A DNA stretch of 14,386 nt. Origin: Pelagibius sp050290145. Its GTDB lineage: Bacteria > Pseudomonadota > Alphaproteobacteria > Kiloniellales > Kiloniellaceae. The stretch covers positions 1 through 14,386 of the forward strand of contig JBNKHC010000352.1 in NCBI GenBank assembly GCA_050290145.1. Direction: 5' to 3'. The number at the start of each line of letters is the position of its first letter. The first letter of the stretch is position 1. Shown here piece after piece: positions 6,876-12,253 of this stretch. The translations under genes and the position numbers were made by a program. The notes under the pieces were generated by a model that saw nothing but the letters and a program-made list of their open reading frames with translations, was not told the DNA's origin and ran no database searches.

Positions 6876-7946
6876 ATGAAACTCTTCGAGTGCCAGGACT
6901 GCGGCCAGCTACTGTATTTCGAGAATACGCGCTGCGAGCACTGCGGACGGCTGCTCGGCTATCTCAGCGACCGCGCGGAACTGAGCGCCCTGGCGGCGAC
7001 GGGAGACAACACCTGGCACGCCCTGGCCGCGCCCGGCGAGCTGTTCCGCTTCTGCGCCAACTCCGACTACGACGCCTGCAACTGGCTGGTGCCCGCCGAC
7101 AGCGGCGACGCCTTCTGCCGCGCCTGCCGGCTCAACCGAACGATTCCCGACCTAGACGTCGCCGACAACCTGTTGCTCTGGCAGCGGATGGAAGCCGCCA
7201 AGCACCGGCTGGTCTACGCCCTGCTGCGCCTCGGGCTGCCGCTAATCAGCCGGCACGACGATGCCGAGAAGGGTCTCGTTTTCGATTTCCTGTCGGACAG
7301 CGGCACCGCTTTCCAGGAAGGCCCGCAGGTGATGACCGGCCATGCCGCGGGCCAGATCACCATCAACCTCGCCGAGGCCGACGACGTCGAGCGCGAACGC
7401 CACCGCCGCGATATGGCGGAGAGCTACCGCACGATCCTGGGGCACTTTCGCCACGAGATCGGCCATCATTATTGGGAGCGTCTGGTGCGCGGCGGCGTCT
7501 GGCACAACAGCTATCGTGAGCTGTTCGGAGACGAGCGCCGCGACTACGGGGCCGCCTTGGAGGCGCATTACGCCGGCGGACCGCCGGACGACTGGCAGCA
7601 GCACTTCGTCAGCAGCTACGCCAGCGCTCATCCCTGGGAAGACTTCGCGGAGACCTGGGCGCACTACCTGCACATGGTGGACACGCTCGAAACGGCCGCG
7701 GCCTTCGGCCTAAGCATCAACGCCGAAGCCGGCCGCCTGGCACCGCTGAAGATGGAGATCGACTTCGATCCTTATCGCCACGGCGACTTCGACGCGCTGG
7801 TCTCAGCCTGGCTGCCGCTCACCGCGGCGGTGAACAGCCTCAACCACAGCATGGGCCAACCCGACCTCTATCCCTTCGTTCTGGCGCCAGAGGTCATGGG
7901 CAAGCTTCGCTTTGTCCATGGCCTCGTGCGACAGAAGACGAGCTAG
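6876..7946 (+). CDS. Zinc-ribbon plus HExxH putative metallopeptidase
   Basis: A 356-residue protein of the zinc-ribbon/putative zinc-binding metallopeptidase type (recalled as the zinc-ribbon_6 plus Peptidase_Mx architecture). Seen: a first zinc ribbon with Cys6, Cys9, Cys20 and Cys23 (CQDCG then CEHCG). A second cysteine set follows at Cys60, Cys68, Cys81 and Cys84. The catalytic HEIGH is at 193-197, and a later WEDFAETWAHYLH (254-266) could supply Glu259 as third zinc ligand, as in gluzincin-like folds. There is no signal peptide or membrane segment, so it is probably cytoplasmic. Substrates of the family are not known to me. The ATG at 6876 has TAAGG at 6864-6868. It lies 103 bp after the RraA-like gene, with no terminator seen. 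Its stop overlaps the stop of the opposite-strand gene at 7943. Confidence 0.88.
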   Translation: MKLFECQDCGQLLYFENTRCEHCGRLLGYLSDRAELSALAATGDNTWHALAAPGELFRFCANSDYDACNWLVPADSGDAFCRACRLNRTIPDLDVADNLLLWQRMEAAKHRLVYALLRLGLPLISRHDDAEKGLVFDFLSDSGTAFQEGPQVMTGHAAGQITINLAEADDVERERHRRDMAESYRTILGHFRHEIGHHYWERLVRGGVWHNSYRELFGDERRDYGAALEAHYAGGPPDDWQQHFVSSYASAHPWEDFAETWAHYLHMVDTLETAAAFGLSINAEAGRLAPLKMEIDFDPYRHGDFDALVSAWLPLTAAVNSLNHSMGQPDLYPFVLAPEVMGKLRFVHGLVRQKTS

Positions 7947-8293
7947 AACTGGTCAGCCAGCTTGGCCATGCAGGCGGTTGCGACGGCGCGGTTCGGATCG
8001 TTCGCCCCGGGCATGGTGGCCCAGCCGGCGTCCATAAGCATGTCGCTGCGCTTGTAGCTGCTGGCAGCTTTCAGCTGCGCAAGCGTCTCGGTCAAGCGCG
8101 GATCCTGCTTGGACTGCTCGAGACAGATCGGCACCAGGGCGGCGACGACTTCATGACGGGCCTTTTCGGCCGCCATCTTGTTGGCGGCGCCGCCGGTCAC
8201 CCAGCCCCCCCAGGAAAATCCGGCGATGGCCAAGATAACGGCGCCGACAGCAGCGCCATAGACTGCGGGTTTGAGCCATTCGGGAGCGTTCAT
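7943..8293 (-). CDS. Small membrane-anchored hypothetical protein (116 aa)
   Basis: A 116-residue protein with one hydrophobic Gly/Ala-rich segment at about 9-30 (VYGAAVGAVILAIAGF) followed by WGGWVTGGAANKMA. The rest is a soluble, mostly helical tail with two cysteines (Cys57 in VPICLEQ, Cys108 in ATACMAKL) that could form a disulfide outside the membrane. I recall similar proteins as uncharacterised and common in alphaproteobacteria; no function is known to me. An uncleaved signal anchor with the tail in the periplasm is likely. The ATG at 8293 has GGAGGA about 8 nt upstream. The TAG stop lies in the CTAG shared with the opposite-strand metallopeptidase. The promoter probably lies in the AT-rich DNA just upstream. 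Confidence 0.82.
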   Translation of the reverse strand: MNAPEWLKPAVYGAAVGAVILAIAGFSWGGWVTGGAANKMAAEKARHEVVAALVPICLEQSKQDPRLTETLAQLKAASSYKRSDMLMDAGWATMPGANDPNRAVATACMAKLADQF

Positions 8294-8566
8294 ATCTAAG
8301 GTCCTCCACTTAGGGAAAAACCGCTTCTCCCTTTATATTTACTACTTTACATAAAATCACAAATTAATCACGGGATTTATCTTCCAATATTGACGTTATG
8401 AAAATATTTCCGGCTCATCTAGCTGAATAATATCAACAATATTTCTACATTTTATTTGGGAAACGGGTGCCCTGAAATGATCACCTTCACCTGGCGCAGA
8501 GGCTGTACTGCGAAACCGGCCGGCTTCCACCGGGGACCGCTCCGGGCGGACGGCCGCGCCGGGGGT
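8294..8566. other. AT-rich intergenic region
   Basis: This 273-bp region lies between two minus-strand genes. About 8325-8460 is strikingly AT-rich against a GC-rich chromosome, while 8461-8566 returns to high GC. The AT-rich part plausibly holds the promoter of the gene at 7943-8293. A GC-rich hairpin straddles its right end: CCGGGG at 8559-8564 and CCCCGG at 8571-8576, the loop containing the stop of the next gene. That hairpin lacks a U-tract. No ORF is supported here; a plus-strand frame from 8456 only mirrors the zinc-ribbon gene. Confidence 0.5.
8333..8362 (-). promoter_or_regulatory. Putative promoter of the membrane-anchored protein gene
   Basis: On the minus strand TTGTGA (8362-8357) could serve as -35 and ATATAA (8338-8333) as -10, 18 bp apart. 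They lie in AT-rich DNA about 40 nt before the ATG at 8293. The low complexity of this stretch makes chance matches common. Confidence 0.3.
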
Positions 8567-8743
8567 CTAGCCCCGGAAGGCAAAGCTGCGCCCTGCCCGC
8601 GCCGGCCTGCCCGAGCGGGGCAGCTTCTTTGCGGGTTCCTTGGCGCCGCACTTCGGACAGGCCACCGCCTTCCTTTTCAAGTCGTAGTACTTGCATCCAC
8701 ACTCGGGGCAAAGGTGCTTGCGCCCGCGATCCGATTTGTCCAT
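8567..8743 (-). CDS. Short FYDLN-type zinc-ribbon protein (58 aa)
   Basis: A 58-residue protein. The start MDKSDRGRKHLCPECGCKYY, followed by DLKRKAVACPKCG, matches the head of the FYDLN_acid / TIGR02300 family, whose pattern is LCPxCGxKFYDLNxxPxxCPxCG. Zinc ligands are probably Cys12, Cys15, Cys29 and Cys32; Cys17 is extra. Family members as I know them are longer and end in a very acidic tail. Here the tail (residues 36-58) is short and basic, rich in Lys, Arg and Pro, so charge is reversed and nucleic acid contact is possible (inference). The ATG at 8743 has AAGGA 8 nt upstream; the open frame reaches further upstream but without a zinc-ribbon-like start. It is the last gene of the minus-strand cassette, 89 bp after the previous gene. 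Confidence 0.8.
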   Translation of the reverse strand: MDKSDRGRKHLCPECGCKYYDLKRKAVACPKCGAKEPAKKLPRSGRPARAGRSFAFRG

Positions 8744-8832
8744 CTCTTCAATCCTTAATAAAAGTGCGGGATAGGCACCGGCCGCCGCGCCGCAGGCGGG
8801 CACATGACGGCGTTCCGGACACACCAGGCGTG

Positions 8833-9030
8833 CTAACGCCGGCCGCCGGAGCTGCTGGCCCGCACCGGCAGGCCGCTGCGCCAGGCACTCGAGCTCTTGC
8901 AGCGCGCGCAGATGCGCTCGCCCGCCCACTGGCTTTCGAAGGCGCCCCGGCAGCGCAGGCATTGACGGACCTTGGGATCGTCCTGATTCAGTTGGTCGTC
9001 CTGCAGGTCACTCAATGGAAACTTGGTCAT
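8833..9030 (-). CDS. Small zinc-ribbon protein (65 aa)
   Basis: A 65-residue protein with an acidic N-terminus (SDLQDDQLNQDD, 7-18), then CLRC (Cys24, Cys27) and CARC (Cys41, Cys44), the two knuckles of a treble-clef or rubredoxin-like zinc ribbon, and a basic tail SGGRR. I recall similar short proteins in alphaproteobacteria without known function; DNA, RNA or protein binding cannot be told apart. The ATG at 9030 overlaps the stop of the 102-codon gene as ATGA, which supports both the start and translational coupling. The frame stays open upstream within that gene, but the extension has no plausible homology. Confidence 0.8.
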   Translation of the reverse strand: MTKFPLSDLQDDQLNQDDPKVRQCLRCRGAFESQWAGERICARCKSSSAWRSGLPVRASSSGGRR

Positions 9031-9335
9031 GGCCGTTCCTTGGAGCTTTCGCACAGCTTCGCCAGGTCCTCGAGCGTCCGGGCGATAAGGGCCTGGCGCT
9101 GCGGCTCCTGCGCATCCGGCGTAGCGGCGAACAACTGGATCAGGTATTGCGCCTTGACGGCCGCCTCCTCCCAGCACTCCGCAGGTTGGGTAAGCGCCTG
9201 CTCGAGCTCTTCCTGACGCACGCGCAGCGCCTCCTGGTCGAGCTGGAACTCATAGAGCCGCTGACGGCGGATCTCGGTCGCTTTCATGGAAGCGAAACCG
9301 CGGTGGGCATCCAGGTCGACAGGCTTATCGGTCAT
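9027..9335 (-). CDS. Helical hypothetical protein (102 aa)
   Basis: A 102-residue, strongly charged and probably all-helical protein. After MTDKPVDLDAHRGFASMKATE comes a likely coiled-coil stretch at about 22-50, rich in Arg, Gln and Glu. A second helical hairpin follows (WEEAAVKAQYLIQLFAATP, 55-73; RQALIARTLEDLAKLCE, 80-96). It has no signal or membrane segment, so it is cytoplasmic. I recall similar proteins of this length in alphaproteobacteria, with no function known. Both ends overlap neighbours by 4 nt (ATGA at 9335-9332 and at 9030-9027), so it is translationally coupled to the repeat-protein gene before it and the zinc ribbon after it. Confidence 0.82.
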   Translation of the reverse strand: MTDKPVDLDAHRGFASMKATEIRRQRLYEFQLDQEALRVRQEELEQALTQPAECWEEAAVKAQYLIQLFAATPDAQEPQRQALIARTLEDLAKLCESSKERP

Positions 9336-9910
9336 GGCAGCACGCAGCGGTTTTCCTGCTGCTCAAACGGGCGGTCGCATTCCCAATCGTTGCCGGAAAA
9401 GTCGAGGTGAGCGTTCGCGGGCATTTCCACGGGAAGGCAACTGTCTTCGGTCGAGCGATAACCCCGTTCGCATTCCCAGCCCGAACCATAGTTGGATTCC
9501 GTCAGGAAACCGTTGCGCGGCACCTTTATGGGAACGCAGGTCTCATCGACTTCGCGATAGCCGCGTTTGCAGTTCCAGCGGATCCCGGAGGCATCGAGGT
9601 AGCCATTAGCGGGTACCCGAATTGCGACACAGGTTTCCCTGTCCTCCCGATAGCCGCGCCGGCATTCCCAGCCGCGCCCGTAGGAGGTCTTCGTTGCAAA
9701 GGCGTTTGTTGGGATCTGGATCGACACACAGGCACCCTTGGTTTCTCGGTAGCCGCGATTACATTTCCAACCCGTGCCGTAGCCGTCCGCCGAGGCATTG
9801 ACCGGCATGCTTCCGGTTCCCGCGGCCGCCTGCCCGCCGATGGCCGCAAATACCAGGAGCACCGGCAAAAACAGGCGGAGAAAGGCACAATGGAGGCGTT
9901 TTGCGTTCAT
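9332..9910 (-). CDS. Secreted cysteine-rich tandem-repeat protein (192 aa)
   Basis: A 192-residue protein with a clear signal peptide: basic MNAKR, hydrophobic core at about 9-24, and likely cleavage after the Ala run near residue 30. The mature part is five copies of a two-cysteine unit of the form W-x-C-x-R-G-Y-R-E-x4-C-V-x-I-x-V-P-x-N. Cysteines lie at 50/61, 83/94, 114/125, 147/158 and 178/189, always 11 apart, so each unit probably closes one disulfide. Unit spacing alternates 33, 31, 33, 31, giving a 64-residue super-repeat. The last unit is degenerate (RPFEQ for RGYRE) and ends the protein. I have seen similar GYR-type repeats in bacterial secreted proteins but know no function; surface binding or a structural role is inference. 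The ATG at 9910 has GGAAAGG upstream; the stop overlaps the next gene by 4 nt. Confidence 0.85.
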   Translation of the reverse strand: MNAKRLHCAFLRLFLPVLLVFAAIGGQAAAGTGSMPVNASADGYGTGWKCNRGYRETKGACVSIQIPTNAFATKTSYGRGWECRRGYREDRETCVAIRVPANGYLDASGIRWNCKRGYREVDETCVPIKVPRNGFLTESNYGSGWECERGYRSTEDSCLPVEMPANAHLDFSGNDWECDRPFEQQENRCVLP

Positions 9911-10063
9911 GCTGTTGGACCTTTCCGGGATGCCGGCCTAGAGGCGTTGAAACGCCGCATCGCCTTCACCGATGGAAAGCGGGAGCGATGACGCCGCCTT
10001 ACGACGCGCCTTCCGAACCTCAAGCTCCGAAGCGGCGCGGCGCGGCAGAAATTACCGATGTGC

Positions 10064-10093
10064 AATATATAGGCTATACATACGATACTTCAA
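10064..10093 (-). promoter_or_regulatory. Putative promoter of the cysteine-rich repeat cassette
   Basis: On the minus strand TTGAAG (10093-10088) and TATATT (10069-10064) are 18 bp apart, inside the AT-rich island and about 150 nt before the ATG at 9910. A 16-bp spacing to TATATA is also possible. The leader between promoter and gene returns to high GC. Confidence 0.3.
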
Positions 10094-10151
10094 GATAAGT
10101 ATGATTTTTTCTGTATCTGATAAATATTTTCTTCCTAAAAGACAAAAATGA

Positions 10152-10179
10152 TTGAGAAAATTATTTTGCAATATAGAAT
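10152..10179 (+). promoter_or_regulatory. Putative sigma-70 promoter of the cold-shock gene
   Basis: TTGAGA (10152-10157) and TAGAAT (10174-10179) each match the consensus at five of six positions, with a 16-bp AT-rich spacer. Transcription would start near 10186 and give a leader of about 290 nt before the cold-shock ATG. A nearer weak alternative is TTGACT at 10297-10302, which lacks a good -10 box. Confidence 0.4.
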
Positions 10180-10185
10180 ACAATA

Positions 10186-10475
10186 GATTGAACCAGTTCC
10201 CCGAGAGCCAAGAATTCGCACCAGACGTTGCTGCGGCAAAGCCCCGTGGCTTTCGGTCGCTGCTCCTCTGCCGAGGCCTGCGATCTGCGTATCCGATTGA
10301 CTTCTGCCGGATAGTCTCTAACGTTCCGGCGTACGCGACGCATATGTCGGACGCTGCCTAATACACCGGTACGCCGACTGCCTTAGATATCCGATGACAT
10401 TGTGAGCGTTTCACCGGCAGCCTTTCGCCTGATGCGGCAAGCTGCCTCCGCACTCCCGTCAGAGGAAAAAGCGCC
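10186..10475 (+). promoter_or_regulatory. Putative structured 5' leader of the cold-shock mRNA
   Basis: Several inverted repeats can be seen. AAAGCC/GGCTTT (10238-10243 and 10248-10253) closes a 4-nt loop. CGGCGTAC/GTACGCCG (10327-10334 and 10369-10376) is a perfect 8-bp long-range stem that encloses a smaller hairpin, CGAC/GTCG (10336-10339 and 10346-10349). GGCAGC/GCTGCC (10416-10421 and 10441-10446) lies just before the ribosome-binding site AGAGGA at 10461. Long folded leaders controlling translation by temperature are known for E. coli cspA; that this leader does the same is inference. Confidence 0.35.
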
Positions 10476-10685
10476 ATGCCGACTGGTACCGTTAAGTGGT
10501 TCAACGCCACCAAGGGGTTCGGATTCATCGAACCGGAGGACGGCTCCAAAGACGCCTTCGTGCATATCTCGAGTGTCGAGCGCGCCGGTCTCACGTCGCT
10601 GCGCGAAGGCCAGAAGGTTTCCTACGACCTGCAGCCGGGACAAAACGGCAAGTCTTCCGCCGAGAACCTGTCCATCGTCGACTAG
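10476..10685 (+). CDS. Cold-shock protein, CspA family
   Basis: A 69-residue single cold-shock domain, the standard length: a five-stranded OB-fold that binds single-stranded RNA and DNA and melts RNA structure. Seen: GTVKWFNATKGFGFI at 4-18 with RNP1-like KGFGFI (13-18), and RNP2-like FVHIS at 28-32. The C-terminal half, GQKVSYDLQPGQNGKSSAENL, matches the usual ending. The ATG at 10476 has AGAGGA 9 nt upstream. Members are induced by cold, by growth phase, or are constitutive; which applies here is not shown, though the long leader hints at post-transcriptional control. A GC-rich inverted repeat follows 8 nt after the stop. Confidence 0.96.
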   Translation: MPTGTVKWFNATKGFGFIEPEDGSKDAFVHISSVERAGLTSLREGQKVSYDLQPGQNGKSSAENLSIVD

Positions 10686-10693
10686 ACATCGGC

Positions 10694-10721
10694 CGCGCTC
10701 CCCGTCGTTCTGTGGAGCGCG
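10694..10721 (+). terminator. Hairpin after the cold-shock gene, possible terminator
   Basis: CGCGCTCC (10694-10701) and GGAGCGCG (10714-10721) form a perfect 8-bp stem with a 12-nt loop, starting 8 nt after the stop codon. No run of T follows, so it is either a weak intrinsic terminator or a 3'-end stabilising hairpin. Confidence 0.35.
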
Positions 10722-10915
10722 TTCAGGTACAGGTCAAAGGATCCGGTCCGCCCGACGGGATCGAACGGCGGCGCAGCCGTGGCCGCCACCTCTGTCTGCC
10801 CTGCAGCCCGGCTTGGCATCGTCGGCTTTACAACCTCTTGCCCCGGCCGTCGCGCGCGCAAGGCCGATGGAAATTTTCGCTTGGCTCGTGCCGAACCAAA
10901 CAAAGGAGTACCGCG

Positions 10916-11221
10916 ATGTGGAAGCCGACGAGGTCACGAGCCGAGCAGCAGTTCGCCGCCGGCCAGAAAAAAGACCAGACCCTGATCAAGCAGAAGGAAA
11001 AGACCCAGCGCGAGCGCGACGAGCGCATGGCGCGCCTGCGCGACCTGCGTCTTGCCAAGGAGGCGGCGGAAAAAACCGCTGCCGGAAAGCCCGAGAGCCC
11101 TCAGGACGAGCCGGCCCTAGAGGCCGCGGCGGCCCCTGAAGCCGCCGTGCCGGCGGAAACCGTTGCGGAAACCGAAGCCCCCAAGCCCCGCCTGCCCCGG
11201 GTGCATACGCACCGATCCTGA
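10916..11221 (+). CDS. Charged hypothetical protein (101 aa)
   Basis: A 101-residue protein of unknown function. Residues 1-56 are very rich in Lys, Arg, Gln and Glu and probably form one long helix (about 18-55). The tail (57-92) is low-complexity Ala, Glu and Pro, and the end is a short basic piece. It has no cysteines or membrane segment. I recall similar MWKPTRSxAE...KK proteins in alphaproteobacteria, always uncharacterised. The ATG at 10916 is chosen because AAGGAG lies 8 nt upstream; the frame is open back to 10496 across the cold-shock gene, but that part is only a shadow. A small GC hairpin, GGCGC/GCGCC (11227-11231 and 11237-11241), follows the stop. It could be nucleic-acid or ribosome associated, judging by charge alone. 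Confidence 0.72.
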   Translation: MWKPTRSRAEQQFAAGQKKDQTLIKQKEKTQRERDERMARLRDLRLAKEAAEKTAAGKPESPQDEPALEAAAAPEAAVPAETVAETEAPKPRLPRVHTHRS

Positions 11222-11292
11222 AAATCGGCGCGCCCGGCGCCCTCCCCTTTCTCGCTCTTGCCTGGGTAGCCATCCCTGCCTAGTCTTCGCGT

Positions 11293-11826
11293 ATGGCGTT
11301 CGCAAAGCTCATGCCCCGCTATCGCCTGCGCCCGGGCAACCCATCGGACGCGCAGGGTATCTTCGCGGTCCACGACCGGGCCGTGCGGGAGCTTGCGCGC
11401 GGCGTCTACAGCGACAGCCAGGTGGAAAGCTGGGTCCAGGGCAACAGCCCGGAGCGCTACGTCGCCGCCATGCGCGAGGACGGCGAGCATTTCCTGGTGG
11501 CAGTGGCGCGGCTGCGCGGCATCGTCGGCTTCTGCGCCTACAAGGATGAGGAGGTCCGCAGCCTCTACATCGACCCCGACTGGTCGCGCCTGGGCGTGGG
11601 CACCGCCCTGCTGCAGCGCGCCGAGGCGGCGATCGCCAAGGCCGGCCATGCCAAGGTCGTCATCGGCGCAAGCCTGGTCGGCCTGCCGTTTTATGAATCA
11701 CGGGGTTACCGGGTGATCCGGCATCGCCACTGGCGTACCCGCGGCGGCCTGATGATCCCTGCCGCCGACATGGAAAAGCCGCTGCCGGAAGCATCGCTCT
11801 GCGGCCCGGCCCGCCAGACGGGCTGA
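11293..11826 (+). CDS. GNAT-family N-acetyltransferase
   Basis: A 177-residue single-domain acetyltransferase that would transfer acetyl from acetyl-CoA to an amine or small molecule; the substrate is unknown. Seen: the N-terminal strand YRLRPGNPSDAQGIFAVH, a central FLVAVARLRGIVGFCAYK, and acetyl-CoA motif A VRSLYIDPDWSRLGVGTALL (88-107) with the R-L-G-V-G-T loop at 99-104. Motif B LPFYESRGYRVI lies at 131-142. The C-terminal about 20 residues are divergent. The start is uncertain: ATG at 11293 lacks a visible ribosome-binding site, and Met7 (11311), directly before the conserved strand, is an alternative. It ends 16 bp from the stop of a convergent gene, so the two transcripts probably overlap. 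Confidence 0.9.
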   Translation: MAFAKLMPRYRLRPGNPSDAQGIFAVHDRAVRELARGVYSDSQVESWVQGNSPERYVAAMREDGEHFLVAVARLRGIVGFCAYKDEEVRSLYIDPDWSRLGVGTALLQRAEAAIAKAGHAKVVIGASLVGLPFYESRGYRVIRHRHWRTRGGLMIPAADMEKPLPEASLCGPARQTG

Positions 11827-11842
11827 ATAGAGGCGAGCTGCT

Positions 11843-12220
11843 TCAGAGCGGCTGGAGCGGCGGCGGCGGGCTCTGGCAAAGCATCTCCTCGATCGCCGTC
11901 AGGAAGCCCTGCCCCACCGTCGATTCCGGGTCCATCTCGCGCAGGATACGGCGGAACACCGTGCTGCCTTCCGGGAAGGTCCGCATGTGAGCCACGGTTT
12001 CCCGCGCCAGGCGTTCGCCCAGCGGCCAGTCGTCCTGATAGACGCCGCTGTCCGCCGGTACGGTCCAATAATGCCAGCCGCCCTCGTCATCCCTGCTGAC
12101 GGTGGGAAACTTCAGCCATTCGTCATCCCACCACGCCGAGGCGCGGGCCGCTTCGCGCACGGCCTCGTTCTCCTCCCGGCGGTAGGTCTCGAGATCGAAA
12201 ACGTTCTTGTCTGCGGCCAT
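11843..12220 (-). CDS. Hypothetical protein downstream of metH (125 aa)
   Basis: Not recognised. The product is 125 residues, acidic and tryptophan-rich in the first half (ASAWWDDEWLKFP, 28-39; GGWHYWTVPADSG, 47-59). A more helical second half follows (LGERLARETVAHMR, 67-80; FRRILREMDPE, 89-99), with a proline-rich end. There is no signal peptide or membrane segment and a single cysteine (Cys115). GAAGGGAG lies about 8 nt before the ATG at 12220, within the 33-bp gap after metH on the same strand, so it is probably co-transcribed with metH. Codon use matches the neighbours. A function in methionine metabolism would be guessing from position only. Confidence 0.75.
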   Translation of the reverse strand: MAADKNVFDLETYRREENEAVREAARASAWWDDEWLKFPTVSRDDEGGWHYWTVPADSGVYQDDWPLGERLARETVAHMRTFPEGSTVFRRILREMDPESTVGQGFLTAIEEMLCQSPPPPLQPL

Positions 12221-12253
12221 CAGGGGGCTCCCTTCATCGAAGCATCGAGCGGT

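Larger units (their letters stand above)
9911..10475. other. Long intergenic region with AT-rich core and divergent promoters
   Basis: 565 bp without a convincing gene, between the leftward cysteine-rich repeat cassette and the rightward cold-shock gene. About 10060-10195 is very AT-rich and contains candidate promoters in both directions, listed separately. An AT-only inverted repeat, ATACTT at 10085-10090 and AAGTAT at 10097-10102, is followed by six T residues. The right part (about 10200-10475) has normal composition with several inverted repeats and would be the leader of the cold-shock mRNA. Short frames here (for example plus 9901-10098, minus 10161-10343) show no protein-like features. 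Confidence 0.6.

Noticed and set aside
10402..11139. 245-codon plus-strand frame spanning the cold-shock gene and beyond
   Set aside because: It runs out of frame through the cold-shock gene and the 101-codon gene, both of which have their own ribosome-binding sites; the translation is Arg/Pro/Ser-rich noise.
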